DNA of 64,000 nt from Hoeflea sp. (GCA_019084245.1 JAHRFE010000028.1:124001-188000), one strand, 5' to 3'; positions 6,735 to 17,519 are shown, numbered from the stretch's first letter. Notes: generated from the sequence alone by a model not told the origin. Translations and numbers: made by a program.

Positions 6735-7346
6735 GCTGTCGTCAGGGAACTCTGCCCGGGCCTGCATGATCCGCGACAGCGCCGTGTAGAGGCAGATGAC
6801 GGTGAACACCCAGGCCACCGGCGAAAACCAGGCCGGGAACAGGCAGAACAGCACGAACACGATCAGCGTCTCGCCGGCTTCGGCGAGACCTGTGGTGAAA
6901 TAGATCGATTTCACCCCGCGCTGTGTCGTGGTCAGCCGGTGCTTTTCGGCCAGGATGGCATAGGCCAGAAAGCTTGCGCCATTGATGTAGAACGAGAAGA
7001 TCAACGCCGCGCCGGCAAGCCCGTTGGCCGCGGGATCGTGGATGACAAAGGCCAGCGGGATGGCGCCGTAGAACACGAAATCCAGCGTGATATCCAGATA
7101 GCCGCCGAAATCGGTCTTTCTCGTCGCGCGCGCCACCGAGCCGTCGAGACCGTCGCAGACCCGGCTGACCAGGATCACCACCAACGCTGCGATCATGTAT
7201 CCCGCTGCGATCAGCACTGCAGCGGCGAGACCCAGCAGGCAGGCGAACACCGTCACATGATCGGCCTTCACACCGCGACCCGCGAGCCACAGCCCGGCCC
7301 TGTCCAGGCCCGGCTGGATAATTTTGCGCGCGGTGCCATCGATCAT
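6723..7346 (-). CDS. CDP-alcohol phosphatidyltransferase family protein
   Basis: The product is an integral membrane enzyme that transfers a phosphatidyl group from a CDP-linked lipid to an alcohol, or the reverse type of substrate. It shows the complete catalytic signature of the superfamily, with four aspartates: D-x2-DG-x2-AR-x8-G-x3-D-x3-D, read here in CDGLDGSVARATRK and continuing into GGYLDITLD (about residues 68-93). Around it are five to six hydrophobic helices. The length of 207 residues is normal. The start MIDGTARKI has AGGGAG nine bases before it. The alcohol substrate cannot be told; inositol-, glycerol- and serine-type members share the motif. It converges on metZ, overlapping by 12 bases. 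Confidence 0.85.
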   Translation of the reverse strand: MIDGTARKIIQPGLDRAGLWLAGRGVKADHVTVFACLLGLAAAVLIAAGYMIAALVVILVSRVCDGLDGSVARATRKTDFGGYLDITLDFVFYGAIPLAFVIHDPAANGLAGAALIFSFYINGASFLAYAILAEKHRLTTTQRGVKSIYFTTGLAEAGETLIVFVLFCLFPAWFSPVAWVFTVICLYTALSRIMQARAEFPDDSSEA

Positions 7347-7525
7347 GCTGACCACTCCCTGTTTGAGCCTTCGTGATAGCCCGGCTCTTCTCACCCGTCA
7401 CGCCCCCGGCCCGGTTGCAGCTATCACAATGAGGTCAACGCAAACGCACGGTACGTCTGCTTGAAAGCGTCGAAATGCTTGACGCAAGCACGGCGCTGTA
7501 CGATGAGTGTCGCAAGGAGTGGCAG

Positions 7526-7918
7526 ATGTACCGCGCACTGACCCGTGACATAGAAGTGACCGTGGAGCCCTATTATCTCGAGGACCAGTCGGATCCCGAG
7601 GACGGGCGCTATGTGTGGGGGTACCGCATCGTGATCGCCAACCATTCCGACCAGATAGTCCAGCTTCGAAGCCGGCACTGGAAGATCACCGACGAGAACG
7701 GCCTCGTCGATGAAGTCCGCGGGCCCGGCGTTGTCGGCGAACAGCCTGTGCTGGGGCCAGGCGACACCTACGAATACTCCTCCGGTTGCCCGCTGGACAC
7801 GCCGTCGGGCGTGATGGTCGGCTCCTACCAGATGCAATCTGCGGCCGGCGAGTTCTTCGATGTCGAGATCCCCGCGTTCTCGCTGGACCTGCCGGGCATG
7901 GCAAGAACCCTGAATTGA
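7526..7918 (+). CDS. apaG: ApaG-domain protein
   Basis: The 130-residue product is a full-length ApaG protein, a fibronectin-III-like beta sandwich. Recognisable segments are [20 protein letters not shown] at the start, [15 protein letters not shown], the glycine-rich [15 protein letters not shown] loop, and [18 protein letters not shown]. The family was named from Salmonella mutants in cobalt resistance and magnesium efflux; its biochemical role is unsettled. The ATG is preceded by AAGGAG. The stop codon overlaps a TTG that is the probable start of the potassium transporter gene, so the two are probably translationally coupled. That links ApaG to cation handling here. Confidence 0.93.
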   Translation: MYRALTRDIEVTVEPYYLEDQSDPEDGRYVWGYRIVIANHSDQIVQLRSRHWKITDENGLVDEVRGPGVVGEQPVLGPGDTYEYSSGCPLDTPSGVMVGSYQMQSAAGEFFDVEIPAFSLDLPGMARTLN

Positions 7919-9372
7919 CCGGCCTCGCGGAATTCCGGCCCGTCATGCTGGTGACCGGTGTCCTGGTCGCCACGCTCGGTGCTGCCATGCTGTTGCCGGC
8001 GCTTGTCGATCTTGCCGCGGACAATGACGACTGGATGATCTTTGCCAGTTCGGCCATGGTGACCATGCTGTTTGGCCTGGGTCTGTTCATCGCCAATCGC
8101 GGCGCGCCCAAAGGACTGTCGACCCGACAGGCGATGCTGATGACGGTGATCTCCTGGGTGGCGCTGGTGGCCTTCGGCGCCTTGCCGCTTCACTGGTCGG
8201 GCATCGTGCCGAGCTATACGGACGCATTCTTCGAATCGATGTCAGGACTGACCACCACCGGGGCCACGGTGATCACAGGTCTCGACACTGCGCCCCCGGG
8301 GCTGCTGTTCTGGCGCGGGCTGCTGCAATGGCTCGGCGGCCTGGGGATCATCGTCATGGCGATTGCCGTGTTGCCGATGCTGCAGATCGGCGGGATGCAG
8401 CTGTTCAAGGCCGAAGCCTTCGACACCGCCGAAAAGATCCTGCCGCGCGCCACCCAGATCTCGATGTCGATCACGCTTGTGTTCATCGCCATGACCGGGA
8501 TCTGCGCCATCGCCTACATGGTCGCAGGAATGTCGGCAGACGATGCGGTGATTCACGCCATGACCACCGTGGCGACCGGCGGATTTTCCACCAAGGACGG
8601 CTCGATAGGCCATTTCAACAGCTCCGCGGTCGAATGGATCGCGATTGTCTTCATGGTGCTGGGGGCTATACCGTTCCTGCTCTATGTGCAGATGCTGCAA
8701 GGCCGCTTCCGCCCGATCCTTGCCGATGACCAGGTCAAGGCATTCATGGGCTTCCTGGCCGTCACCATTCTTGCCGGCTGGATGATGGCGCATTTCAGCG
8801 AAAATCATCTCGGGATGGATGGATTGCGGCACGCCGCTTTCAATGTGATCTCGATTACCACCGGAACCGGCTACGCCTCCACCGACTACGGGTTATGGGG
8901 GCCGCACGCGGTGGCGTTCTTCTTCATCATCATGTTTGTCGGCGGCTGCGCCGGCTCCACCTCCTGCGGCATCAAGATCTTCCGCTTCCAGGTTCTGGTC
9001 GAGGCGGTGCGGCAGCATATCTCGCAGGTGATGTATCCGAATGGCGTGTTCCGCGCCCATTTCAACGGAAAACCGATCGAGGACCGCGTCGTCGCCTCGG
9101 TGATGAGCTTCTTCTTCCTGTTCACGGCCTCGTTTGTCATTCTCTCGATCCTGCTCAAGATGAGCGGCCTCGACACGCTCACGGCGCTTTCGGGTGCGGG
9201 GACGGCGCTCTCCAATGTCGGGCCGGGACTGGGCGAGATCATCGGCCCGGCCGGTAATTTCCAGTCGCTGACCGATACCCAGAAATGGCTGCTGGCGGGC
9301 GGCATGCTGCTCGGGCGGCTGGAACTGTTCACCGTGCTGGTGCTGTTTCTGCCGCGGTTCTGGCGCTCCTGA
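7915..9372 (+). CDS. trkH: TrkH-family potassium uptake transporter subunit
   Basis: This is the membrane-spanning K+-translocating subunit of a Trk system, normally gated by the peripheral NAD-binding TrkA, which is not in the window. The 485-residue protein has four pore-loop repeats with selectivity glycines, visible in [43 protein letters not shown] and [14 protein letters not shown]. The signature [15 protein letters not shown] is also present. I start it at a TTG that overlaps the apaG stop codon because this gives the normal TrkH length. The first in-frame ATG after it would remove ten residues (start at 7945), and there is no strong ribosome binding site for either. It ends 8 bases from the convergent RND permease gene. 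Confidence 0.9.
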   Translation: MTGLAEFRPVMLVTGVLVATLGAAMLLPALVDLAADNDDWMIFASSAMVTMLFGLGLFIANRGAPKGLSTRQAMLMTVISWVALVAFGALPLHWSGIVPSYTDAFFESMSGLTTTGATVITGLDTAPPGLLFWRGLLQWLGGLGIIVMAIAVLPMLQIGGMQLFKAEAFDTAEKILPRATQISMSITLVFIAMTGICAIAYMVAGMSADDAVIHAMTTVATGGFSTKDGSIGHFNSSAVEWIAIVFMVLGAIPFLLYVQMLQGRFRPILADDQVKAFMGFLAVTILAGWMMAHFSENHLGMDGLRHAAFNVISITTGTGYASTDYGLWGPHAVAFFFIIMFVGGCAGSTSCGIKIFRFQVLVEAVRQHISQVMYPNGVFRAHFNGKPIEDRVVASVMSFFFLFTASFVILSILLKMSGLDTLTALSGAGTALSNVGPGLGEIIGPAGNFQSLTDTQKWLLAGGMLLGRLELFTVLVLFLPRFWRS

Positions 9373-9380
9373 CGGCTGCC

Positions 9381-12300
9381 TCAGGACTGCCGCACGGCCT
9401 GACGCCGGCCATAGAGAGATGACAGGGCGCGGGTGAAATCATCGCCGATGCCGACAAGCGCCGGCACCAGGAACAGCACCAGAAGCGTGGTCATGGCCAG
9501 GCCGAAGACGATGGTGATCGCCATCGGCAGCAGGAACTGCGCCTGCAGGCTGGTCTCGTAGAGCAGCGGCAGAAGCCCGCCGATGGTGGTCAGCGACGTC
9601 AGCAGCACCGCGCGAAACCGGTCACGGCTTGCCCCAACCGCCGCCTCGGCGAGGCTGTCGCCCGCCGCCCGGCGTTCCTCGAGCCGGGCCACCAGGATGA
9701 TGGAATCATTGACCAGGATCCCGGCCAGGCCAAGCAATCCGATGAAGGACAGGACCGTGAGCTGGTAACCCAGCACCCAGTGGCCGAAGATCGCCCCGAC
9801 GATACCGAACGGAATGATCAGCAACACCGCGATCGGCCGCCAATAGCTGGCAAACACCCAGGCCAGGATGATGTAGATGACGCTCAGCGCGACGGCCACA
9901 CCAAGCCTGAGGTCAGCGAAGGTGTTCTCCTGCTCCTCGGACCGCCCACCGAAAGTGTAGCTGACGCCATGGCGAGCCGCGATCAGATCAAGCCCGCCGC
10001 CCGCGTTCAGCTGTTCGACCACCCCGCCGGTGGTGTTCACCGCGTTGTCGATGTCGCCGGTCACCGAAATGGTGCTCTTTCCATCGCGTCGCTGGATGGC
10101 GGAGAAGCCCTGCCGCTCGGTCATGTTGACGACTTCCGACAAGGGCACAAAGGTGCCGCCCGGGCTTCTGAGTTCAAAATCGCGCAGCGCCTGCGCGCCG
10201 GGCGATGAAGGCTCCTGGACAAGGCGGACGGTGACCTCGTCATTGCCGCGCGGGAAGCGGAACGGGACGGCGCCATCGAATGCGCTGCGGATCTGCCGCC
10301 CGACCTCGGCGATGGAGAAGCCAAGCGCCGCGCCATGCGGCGTGAGTTCCATAACCAGTTCGGGTTTGCCCCAGGGCAGATTGTCATCCAGTCCGGAGAT
10401 CCCGCTGACGCCGGACAGCAGCGCCACCACGTCGGCGGCCGCGGATTTGAGCGCTGAAACGCGTTCGCCCTGCAGCCGCACTTCGATGTCCCGGCCCGGA
10501 GGGCCACCGCGGAACTGGGAGATGGCAAAGCGACTGACGCCCGCGATGTCCGGCGCCGCCTGGCGCCAGGCGTTGACCATGTCGGGCGTGCGCACGTCGC
10601 GCTCTTCCGATGTGGTCAGCTGCACCCCGATCCGGGCGGTGGCGCTGCCGCTGCGGCCCGAGGTGCCAAAGGTGGTGAAGACCGCCCGGATCGACGAAGG
10701 TCCGTCACCCGACAGGGCGCGATCCGCGTCACGCAGGGCCTGCTCGTGGGCGGCAATGGCTTTCAGTGCCGTCTCTTCCGGCAGGCCGGCGTTGAAGACA
10801 AGGGTGCCGGTGATGTTTTCGGCTTCAGGCGAGGGGAAGAAGACAAATTCGACCCGGCCCGACCGCGACAGGCCGATGGCGAGAACCATCACCATGGCAA
10901 TGGCGATGGACAGCGTCACGTAACGCCAGTCCCAGGCGAGTTGCACCAGCCGCTTGAACGGGCCATCACGGAACAGGTCAAATCCGTTGTCGAAGGCGCG
11001 GCGGAAGCGGCTGTCGCCAGGACCGATCGGCGACCCTACGGCGAGGCTGTTGCGCCTGCGCAGCCCCAGCAGGGCCCACTCCACAAGCGTTGCCAGCAAT
11101 AGAGAGACCGCCACGACGATGGCCATGCGCACAGATGACGGCAATCCGGCGAAATCGCTGGCCAAGGCGCGCAGGCCGCTTTCACCCAGAGCAAGATCGA
11201 CAGCCAGGCGTCCGGAGAGGCCTGAGAGAAATACCACCAGCACAAGGGCTATCAGAAACTGGCGCCACCAGGACCAGCCCGGCGGTTTGCGCTGGCCGAG
11301 CGAAATAGCCAGATGGCCGGGCAGAACCAGAAAGCACTCGAGCAGACTTGCGATCAGCACCGCGATCACCACCATCGGCAACACGGCCATCATCTGGCCG
11401 GTGGTGTCGCCGATCAGCAGGATCGGCGCAAAGGCCGCGAGCGTCGTCGTCATTGCCGCGATCACCGGCGTGAACATCATGGAAACGCCGTTCTCCGCCG
11501 CCGTCTGCGGATTGTCGCCCATCTCCAGCCTTGTCGCGGTGTGCTCGCCCACGACAATCGCATCATCGACAATGATGCCGAGCATCATGATCAGCGCGAA
11601 CAGCGACATCATGTTGATGGTCTGGCCGGAGACATACATGATGCCGATGGTCGCGAGCATGGCGACCGGAATGCCGGCGGCGACCCAGAAGGCAATGCGG
11701 GCGTTCAAAAACAGAAACAGGATCAGGACAACCACCAGCAGGCCGCCTGCCCCGTTCTTGACCAGCAGCCAGATCCGCGCAGCGAGCGCGTCGGAGGCCA
11801 CTTCATAGGTTGCAATCTCAATGCCGGGCGGCAGTTGCGGCTTTATCTCATCGATATAGGCCGACAGGATCGACGCGGTCTGAAGCGTATCGGCCGTCGG
11901 CGCGCGTCTGACATCGAGTTCGATTGCAGGCGTTCCGCCGGCAAGCCCGCGCGTGGCGTCATCGTCAAACCCGTCGTCGATGCGGGCGATATCGCCGAGC
12001 AGCACCTTTTCGCCACTGGCAAAGGATTTCACCTCGACGTCGGAGAGTTCGCGCGCGCCTTGCGCATTGGCGAGCGTCCGCAGCTGGCGTTCCACCGCGC
12101 CTTCCACCGTTCCCGACGGCAGGTCGCGGCTGTTGGCGGCAATGGCGCTGGAGACGTCGGCGATCGTCATGTCGAGACGCCGGAGCTCGATCTCGGGGAC
12201 TTCAATGCGGATTTCCGCGTCACGCAAACCGGTGAAATTGATCTTGTCGATGCCCCGGTCGATCAGGTCGTCACGGATGCGCTTGGCCCAGGCGCGTTTG

Positions 12301-12794
12301 ACCGTCTCATTGGCGCTGCCAAACACGGCGAGCTTGGCGACGCTGTCAAAGAACACCGATCTCGAAATCGTCGGTTCTTCGGCATCCTCGGGCAGGTTGG
12401 TGACCGACTTGACCGCAGTCTCGACATCGGTCATCGCCTGGGTCATGTCGGCGCCGTCGTCGAATTCGAGCCGCACCGTGGCCGAGCCTTCGGAAGCGGT
12501 CGAACTCATCCGGTCAACGCCCGAGACATAGCGCACTCCCGGCTCGATCAGGGCCAGAATGTTGGTTTCGACATCCTCGGCGCTGGCGCCCGACCAGGCA
12601 ACGCCGATGCTGATGGTCGGCCGGTCGATGGTGGGGAAGAACTGGGTGTTGATCTTAGCGATCGAAAACGCGCCGAACAGGATCATCAGCACCATCAGCA
12701 GATTGGCGGCATTGGGGTGCCTGATGAAGGTGGAGACCAGACCCCCGCCGGAAATGCCGCCCAGGCCCGCTCCGCGAAAGCCGCCATTGCTCAT
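9381..12794 (-). CDS. RND-family efflux transporter permease
   Basis: The product is a proton-driven inner-membrane pump of the resistance-nodulation-division superfamily, working with the adaptor encoded just upstream and an outer-membrane channel not seen here. The 1137-residue protein has the usual two-fold arrangement of twelve helices and two large periplasmic loops. The N-terminal helix holds ANLLMVLMILFG, and the proton-relay aspartate pair lies in LGIIVDDAIVVGEH of TM4. The C-terminal half has SFIGLLGLAGILVNDSI. It is somewhat longer than AcrB because of an insert of two extra hydrophobic segments in the middle (about residues 505-575). Substrates cannot be predicted. Its ATG overlaps the adaptor stop codon in an ATGA junction. 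Confidence 0.92.
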   Translation of the reverse strand: MSNGGFRGAGLGGISGGGLVSTFIRHPNAANLLMVLMILFGAFSIAKINTQFFPTIDRPTISIGVAWSGASAEDVETNILALIEPGVRYVSGVDRMSSTASEGSATVRLEFDDGADMTQAMTDVETAVKSVTNLPEDAEEPTISRSVFFDSVAKLAVFGSANETVKRAWAKRIRDDLIDRGIDKINFTGLRDAEIRIEVPEIELRRLDMTIADVSSAIAANSRDLPSGTVEGAVERQLRTLANAQGARELSDVEVKSFASGEKVLLGDIARIDDGFDDDATRGLAGGTPAIELDVRRAPTADTLQTASILSAYIDEIKPQLPPGIEIATYEVASDALAARIWLLVKNGAGGLLVVVLILFLFLNARIAFWVAAGIPVAMLATIGIMYVSGQTINMMSLFALIMMLGIIVDDAIVVGEHTATRLEMGDNPQTAAENGVSMMFTPVIAAMTTTLAAFAPILLIGDTTGQMMAVLPMVVIAVLIASLLECFLVLPGHLAISLGQRKPPGWSWWRQFLIALVLVVFLSGLSGRLAVDLALGESGLRALASDFAGLPSSVRMAIVVAVSLLLATLVEWALLGLRRRNSLAVGSPIGPGDSRFRRAFDNGFDLFRDGPFKRLVQLAWDWRYVTLSIAIAMVMVLAIGLSRSGRVEFVFFPSPEAENITGTLVFNAGLPEETALKAIAAHEQALRDADRALSGDGPSSIRAVFTTFGTSGRSGSATARIGVQLTTSEERDVRTPDMVNAWRQAAPDIAGVSRFAISQFRGGPPGRDIEVRLQGERVSALKSAAADVVALLSGVSGISGLDDNLPWGKPELVMELTPHGAALGFSIAEVGRQIRSAFDGAVPFRFPRGNDEVTVRLVQEPSSPGAQALRDFELRSPGGTFVPLSEVVNMTERQGFSAIQRRDGKSTISVTGDIDNAVNTTGGVVEQLNAGGGLDLIAARHGVSYTFGGRSEEQENTFADLRLGVAVALSVIYIILAWVFASYWRPIAVLLIIPFGIVGAIFGHWVLGYQLTVLSFIGLLGLAGILVNDSIILVARLEERRAAGDSLAEAAVGASRDRFRAVLLTSLTTIGGLLPLLYETSLQAQFLLPMAITIVFGLAMTTLLVLFLVPALVGIGDDFTRALSSLYGRRQAVRQS

Positions 12795-14179
12795 TGGCCG
12801 GATTCCATATCTGCGGCAGGCATTTCGGGCGCAGCAGCCGGGGCTGCTGCGGCAACTGACGGTTCGCGCACCTTGACGCCCTCGGAGGCCTCGGTCAGCC
12901 GTGTTGCCAGAACAAGGTCACCATCGTTGAGATCACCCTCAAGGATGGCGTCCTCGCCATCCCAGGCGATCAGCCGGACGTCACGGCGCTTGAGCTCACC
13001 GTCAACGACGATGAAGACGTGATCGGACGAGCGCAGCGCCGTCTCCGGCAGCCGGAACGTCCCGGGCCAGACCCTGTCAGGCACGCTCAGCGCGACAAAG
13101 GCGCCGGGCCGCAGCTGCACCGGATTGTCTGCTGGGCCGATCCGCGCAAAGACCTCGACGCCGCCGCGTTCTGCGGTAACGCGCGCGCCGATGCGGTCGA
13201 TGATCGCCGGCCAGACATAGTCCCTGCCGCCGACGCTCCAGCTCAGTTCGACCTGGCGGCCGACAAGCGGGTCGGTATCGGTCGCCATGCGGCCATATTG
13301 CGCATTGGTCAGGGTGAACTGAACCTCGAGCGCGGTATCGTCATAGATCGAGGCCACCACCTCATTGGCGCTGACCGAGCGCCCCGTCTCCACCGTCTCC
13401 TCGGAAATGACGCCGTCAAAGGGCGCAATCAGCGCGGTGTCCGCAAGCCTGCGTTCGGCCTCGCGGATTTTCCATTCGAGCCGTTCGGCATTGGCTTCCT
13501 GCTGGGTTCGCTGGGCTCCGGCAATCAGGATCGCATTGCGCGACTGGCTCACCGCCTGCTGACGCTGGGACAGGATCAGGCGCCTTGCATCGACTTCCTT
13601 GCCGGTCAATGTGCCGGATTGAGAGAGCTGCAGCGCGCGATCAAGATCGGCGCTGGCGAGCTCCAACTGGGCCGTGGCTGCCTCCAGCTGCTCGCGTTCG
13701 GAGGCAAGCCTTGCGTCGATCTCGGCAATCGCGCCATTGACGGCGGAGAGATTGGCGCGGGCTTCGACAAGCGCGCCCTCATAGGCAAAGGGATCGATCC
13801 GCAACAGCACGGTCCCCTGGGTAACACGGCGACCGGCGACAAGATCCGGATGGATCTCGACCACATCGCCGCTTACCACCGTGCGCAGATCGACACTGCG
13901 GCCCGTGCCGACCTGGCCGTAGAGCCTGATCTCGGGCCGATTGTCGGCGCGCACCGCAATTGCGGTCTCGACCGTATAGACCGTGGGCGTGAAGGTGCGG
14001 GGCGTCCGCTCCACCCTCGAAGCAGCCAAGCGCTCCATGGCAACCCAGGCGCCGGCCAGCACCAGCGCCATCAGTGCGAATTGCACCAGCGGCCGCAGAA
14101 AGCCGCGCCGCGCCGGCGGAGGCGTGCCGCCTTTGGCTGCCTCCTGAAAATCCGCGCGTGTGTCGGCCCTGTCAAGCAT
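12791..14179 (-). CDS. RND efflux periplasmic adaptor subunit (HlyD/MFP family)
   Basis: This is the membrane-fusion protein that joins the RND permease to an outer-membrane channel. The 462-residue protein has a single N-terminal membrane anchor (about residues 28-48, LVQFALMALVLAGAWVAM). It then has a biotinyl-lipoyl half (GDVVEIHPDLVAGRRV), a long alpha-helical hairpin rich in Glu, Arg and Gln (about 145-245), the second lipoyl half (IAPFDGVISEETVETG) and C-terminal beta-barrel domains. The start has GGAGC nearby. The gene is first in a two-gene operon and overlaps the permease by four bases. An Ala/Pro-rich acidic C-terminal tail follows the last domain. No regulator gene is adjacent. Confidence 0.9.
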   Translation of the reverse strand: MLDRADTRADFQEAAKGGTPPPARRGFLRPLVQFALMALVLAGAWVAMERLAASRVERTPRTFTPTVYTVETAIAVRADNRPEIRLYGQVGTGRSVDLRTVVSGDVVEIHPDLVAGRRVTQGTVLLRIDPFAYEGALVEARANLSAVNGAIAEIDARLASEREQLEAATAQLELASADLDRALQLSQSGTLTGKEVDARRLILSQRQQAVSQSRNAILIAGAQRTQQEANAERLEWKIREAERRLADTALIAPFDGVISEETVETGRSVSANEVVASIYDDTALEVQFTLTNAQYGRMATDTDPLVGRQVELSWSVGGRDYVWPAIIDRIGARVTAERGGVEVFARIGPADNPVQLRPGAFVALSVPDRVWPGTFRLPETALRSSDHVFIVVDGELKRRDVRLIAWDGEDAILEGDLNDGDLVLATRLTEASEGVKVREPSVAAAAPAAAPEMPAADMESGQ

Positions 14180-14291
14180 GGTTTTGCTCCGTTAAGCTTC
14201 AACAGGTAACGCAACGGCGCCGCATGGCAAATTAAAGTTTCGTCATGTTGCGCGATGCCGGAAGCACACGCCGGGAGAGGCAAACCGTCTG

Positions 14292-15290
14292 TCAGGCGCC
14301 GAATTCGGAGGGGTCGAACCGGTAGGCTGTCGAGCAGAACTCGCATTGCACGGTGATCGCGCCGTCTTCGACACTGTCGCGGAGCTCCTCGGCCGAGAAA
14401 CCGCTCAGGACCTCGCCCAATCGTTCCCGTGAGCAGCTGCACTTGTCCAGCACCGGGACCGGCGGATAGATCTTCGCGCCACGCTCGTGAAACAGCCGGT
14501 AAAGCAGGCGTTCGGCGCCGACTTCCGGATCGGTCAATTCGCCCGGCTGGACGGTGCTGACCAGGGCCTTTGCCTCGGCCCAGCTGTCGTCATCATCATG
14601 CAGCCTATCATCAACGCCTTCCGGCGCATCGCCGCCCGGAAGGTCCGGCTGGCGCATCCGCTCCGGGGCCTGGGGCAGGAACTGGACGACAATTCCGCCG
14701 GCGCGCCAGCTGTGCCGGGGCTTGCCCTCGCTGTCGCGGTCGATCAGCTCCGCCACCGCGAGCCGGACAATGGTCGGGATCTGCTCGGACTGGCGGAAAT
14801 AGGTCTCGGCCATCGCTTCCAGGGTATCGCCGTTCATTTCGACGATGCCCTGGTAGCGCTGCATGTATTCGCCCTGGTCGATGGTGAAGGCGAGGATGCC
14901 GCGGCCAAGCAGTTCGGCGGAGCTGGTCATTCCGGCTGCCTGCGCGCCGGCAAGCCGGTCTTCGTCAAACCGCGCATAGGCGCGCAGGTTCCCCGGCGTG
15001 GAAAAATCCGCGACCAGCATATCCACCGGGCCGTCACCCTTGGTCTGGACAATCAGCTTGCCCTCGAATTTGAGCGAGGTCCCGAGCAGGACAGTCAGAG
15101 CGATGGCTTCCGCCAGCAGCCGCGCCACCGGCTCGGGGTAGTCATGACGGCTCAGAATGGCATCGATCATCGGACCAAGCTGCACGGCGCGGCCGCGCGC
15201 ATCAAGGCCATCGACCTCGAACGGCAAAACTCTGTCGTCACCGGCGAAACCCGGTTCGCCGCGGGGTTGGATATCGGTTTCCATCATCAT
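14292..15290 (-). CDS. hslO: Redox-regulated molecular chaperone Hsp33
   Basis: Hsp33 is a cytoplasmic holdase that is switched on by oxidation of a zinc-bound cysteine cluster and heat. The 332-residue product has the N-terminal substrate-binding fold (VLPFEVDGLDARGRAVQLG, then VQTKGDGPVDMLVADF). It also has the C-terminal redox switch with all four cysteines, as CSC in VLDKCSCSRERL and CxxC in VQCEFCSTAY. Three consecutive ATG codons stand at the start; I chose the first, but the third (six bases on) has the better spacing from GGGA. The gene follows argF and argD on the same strand with a 103-base gap, an arrangement common in Rhizobiales. Confidence 0.93.
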   Translation of the reverse strand: MMMETDIQPRGEPGFAGDDRVLPFEVDGLDARGRAVQLGPMIDAILSRHDYPEPVARLLAEAIALTVLLGTSLKFEGKLIVQTKGDGPVDMLVADFSTPGNLRAYARFDEDRLAGAQAAGMTSSAELLGRGILAFTIDQGEYMQRYQGIVEMNGDTLEAMAETYFRQSEQIPTIVRLAVAELIDRDSEGKPRHSWRAGGIVVQFLPQAPERMRQPDLPGGDAPEGVDDRLHDDDDSWAEAKALVSTVQPGELTDPEVGAERLLYRLFHERGAKIYPPVPVLDKCSCSRERLGEVLSGFSAEELRDSVEDGAITVQCEFCSTAYRFDPSEFGA

Positions 15291-15393
15291 TCCCGATTGT
15301 TCATGGTGGTGCGTTCCGCCGTCATCAGGCGCGATCCGCATCCACATCTCAAAGGCGGCATATAGGCGCTCGTCGGTGCTTGTACCAGAGGCG

Positions 15394-16317
15394 TTACAAA
15401 ACGCCCATGCACCAGCGCATCACCGCCTTCTGCGCATGCAAGCGGTTTTCGGCCTCGTCAAACACCACCGATTGCGGCCCGTCCATCACCTCGTTGGTGA
15501 CTTCCTCGCCGCGATGGGCGGGCAGGCAATGCATAAACAGGGCGTCGGGATTGGCCTTCGCCATCAGCGCCTCGTTGACCTGGTAGGGCAGAAAGACATT
15601 GTGGCCGCGCGCCCGGTGTTCCTGGTTCATCGACACCCAGGTGTCGGTGATCACGCAATCGGCGCCCTTGATGGCGCGATCCGGATCGGCGCTCACGTCG
15701 ATTTCAGCCCCCTGCTTGCGGGCCCATTCGACAAATTTCCCATCCGGTTCGGATCCCGCCGGCGTCGCAATCTGCATGCGGTAGCCGAATTGCGCTGCGC
15801 CTTCGATCAGCGAATGCAGCACATTGTTGCCGTCGCCGGTCCAGGCCAGCGTCTTGCCTTTGACCGGGCCGCGATGTTCCTCGAAGGTGAGGATGTCGGC
15901 CATGATCTGGCAGGGATGGGTGTCATCGGTGAGCGCGTTGATCACCGGCACCGTGGCGTGCTCGGCCAGCTCCAGCATGCGCGAATGATCGAGCGTGCGG
16001 ATCATGATCATATCGACATAGCGCGACAGCACCCGGGCGGTGTCGGCGATGGTCTCGGCGCGCCCGAGCTGCATTTCGGTTCCCGACAGGAACAGGGTTT
16101 CGCCGCCCAGCTGGCGCATGCCGACGTCAAACGACACCCGTGTGCGGGTCGATGGCTTCTCGAAGATCATCGCCAGCATCTTGCCTTCGAGCGGGCGGTC
16201 GTTGACGGCCGACGTCTTGGCCGATCGCGCCGCATCGAGAATGGCGCGCAGATCGCTGGCGCTCACCGCAGAGAGATCGAGAAAATGGCTGGCGCCGTCG
16301 GATTTTGTCTGTGTCAT
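15394..16317 (-). CDS. argF: Ornithine carbamoyltransferase
   Basis: It forms citrulline from ornithine and carbamoyl phosphate in arginine synthesis. The 307-residue protein carries the carbamoyl-phosphate motif STRTR in [16 protein letters not shown] (about 54-69), the HPCQ motif in [12 protein letters not shown], the ornithine-binding segment DTWVSM, and [10 protein letters not shown] near the C-terminus with the catalytic cysteine. Start and length are typical. It lies 14 bases downstream of argD on the same strand, so the two form an arginine operon, with hslO possibly distal in the same transcript. Confidence 0.96.
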   Translation of the reverse strand: MTQTKSDGASHFLDLSAVSASDLRAILDAARSAKTSAVNDRPLEGKMLAMIFEKPSTRTRVSFDVGMRQLGGETLFLSGTEMQLGRAETIADTARVLSRYVDMIMIRTLDHSRMLELAEHATVPVINALTDDTHPCQIMADILTFEEHRGPVKGKTLAWTGDGNNVLHSLIEGAAQFGYRMQIATPAGSEPDGKFVEWARKQGAEIDVSADPDRAIKGADCVITDTWVSMNQEHRARGHNVFLPYQVNEALMAKANPDALFMHCLPAHRGEEVTNEVMDGPQSVVFDEAENRLHAQKAVMRWCMGVL

Positions 16318-16331
16318 GGTATCCGGTCCGG

Positions 16332-17519
16332 TTAATTGTCCTTGCGAGACAGCATGTCGAGCGCCGCCTCGATCCTGGAGAGGGCGTCGCGGGCTTCTTC
16401 CGCGCTGACGATCAGGGGCGGCAGCAGGCGCACCACATTGTCACCCGCGGGCACCGCCAGCAGATGCTCGTTGCGCATCGCCATGACCAGATCGGCATTG
16501 GACCTGGCACATTTGATGCCGAGCATCAGGCCGATCCCGCGGATCTCGTCGATCAGGTCGGGGTATCGGTCCTTGAGCGACGCCAGGCCCTGGTTCAGCA
16601 CCAGGGCGATATCGTTGACATGGGTCAGGAACCCGTCCTCGAGGACCACGTCGAGCACGGCATTGCCCACAGCCATGGCCAGCGGATTGCCGCCATAGGT
16701 GGTGCCGTGGGTACCGACGGTCATGCCGTCGGCGGCCTCCGCCGTGGCAAGGCAGGCCCCGAACGGGAAGCCGCCGCCAATGCCCTTGGCGACCGCCATG
16801 ATGTCCGGCGTGATGCCCGCCCATTCATGGGCGAACAGCTTGCCGGTGCGGCCAACGCCGGACTGAACCTCATCGAGGATCAGCAGGATGCCGTGTTCGT
16901 CGCAGAGGTCGCGCAGGCCGCGCATGCAGTCCTTGGGCAGCGGACGCACGCCACCCTCGCCCTGCACCGGCTCCACCAGGATCGCGGCGGTTTCGTCGGT
17001 GATGGCTGCTTTCAAGGCCTCATGGTCGCCGAACGGCACCTGATCGAAGCCTTCCACCTTGGGCCCGAAGCCCTCGAGGTACTTGGCTTGCCCGCCGGCG
17101 GCGATGGTCGCCAGCGTGCGACCGTGAAAGGCGCCTTCGATGGTGATGATGCGGTAGCGTCCGGGTTGTCCATTGACATAGAAATGCCGCCGCGCGGTCT
17201 TGATCGCGCATTCCAGCGCCTCGGCGCCGGAATTGGTGAAAAACACCTTGTCGGCGAAGGTGACCTCCGTCAGCCGTTTGGCCAACCGTGTCTGATCAGG
17301 AATTTCGTGCACATTGGACAGGTGCCACAATTTCTCAGCCTGCCCCTTAAGCGCCTCGACCAGGTGCGGATGGGTGTGGCCCAGCGAATTGACCGCAATG
17401 CCCGCAGCGAAATCGAGATAGCGTTCGCCTGTCGGGGTCTCCAGCCACACGCCATGGCCGCGCTCGAACACCATCGGAGCGCGATTATAAGTCTCGTAAA
17501 GCGGCTTGGCGTCGGCCAT
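16332..17519 (-). CDS. argD: Acetylornithine aminotransferase
   Basis: This class III PLP transaminase converts N-acetylglutamate semialdehyde to N-acetylornithine, and often also serves lysine synthesis. The 395-residue product shows [18 protein letters not shown] near the N-terminus, [18 protein letters not shown] for PLP phosphate binding, [20 protein letters not shown] with the pyridine-nitrogen aspartate, and the Schiff-base lysine in [12 protein letters not shown]. The start [11 protein letters not shown] has GGGGAG twelve bases upstream; the open frame continues but with no family support. It leads an argD-argF pair. A hairpin with a T-rich tail lies about 100 bases upstream in the leader on the same strand and may be an attenuator. 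Confidence 0.95.
   Translation of the reverse strand: MADAKPLYETYNRAPMVFERGHGVWLETPTGERYLDFAAGIAVNSLGHTHPHLVEALKGQAEKLWHLSNVHEIPDQTRLAKRLTEVTFADKVFFTNSGAEALECAIKTARRHFYVNGQPGRYRIITIEGAFHGRTLATIAAGGQAKYLEGFGPKVEGFDQVPFGDHEALKAAITDETAAILVEPVQGEGGVRPLPKDCMRGLRDLCDEHGILLILDEVQSGVGRTGKLFAHEWAGITPDIMAVAKGIGGGFPFGACLATAEAADGMTVGTHGTTYGGNPLAMAVGNAVLDVVLEDGFLTHVNDIALVLNQGLASLKDRYPDLIDEIRGIGLMLGIKCARSNADLVMAMRNEHLLAVPAGDNVVRLLPPLIVSAEEARDALSRIEAALDMLSRKDN

Noticed and set aside
9780-13022. Long plus-strand frames opposite the RND genes (up to 569 codons)
   Set aside because: Shadows of high-GC codon usage; the minus-strand RND permease and adaptor are certain.
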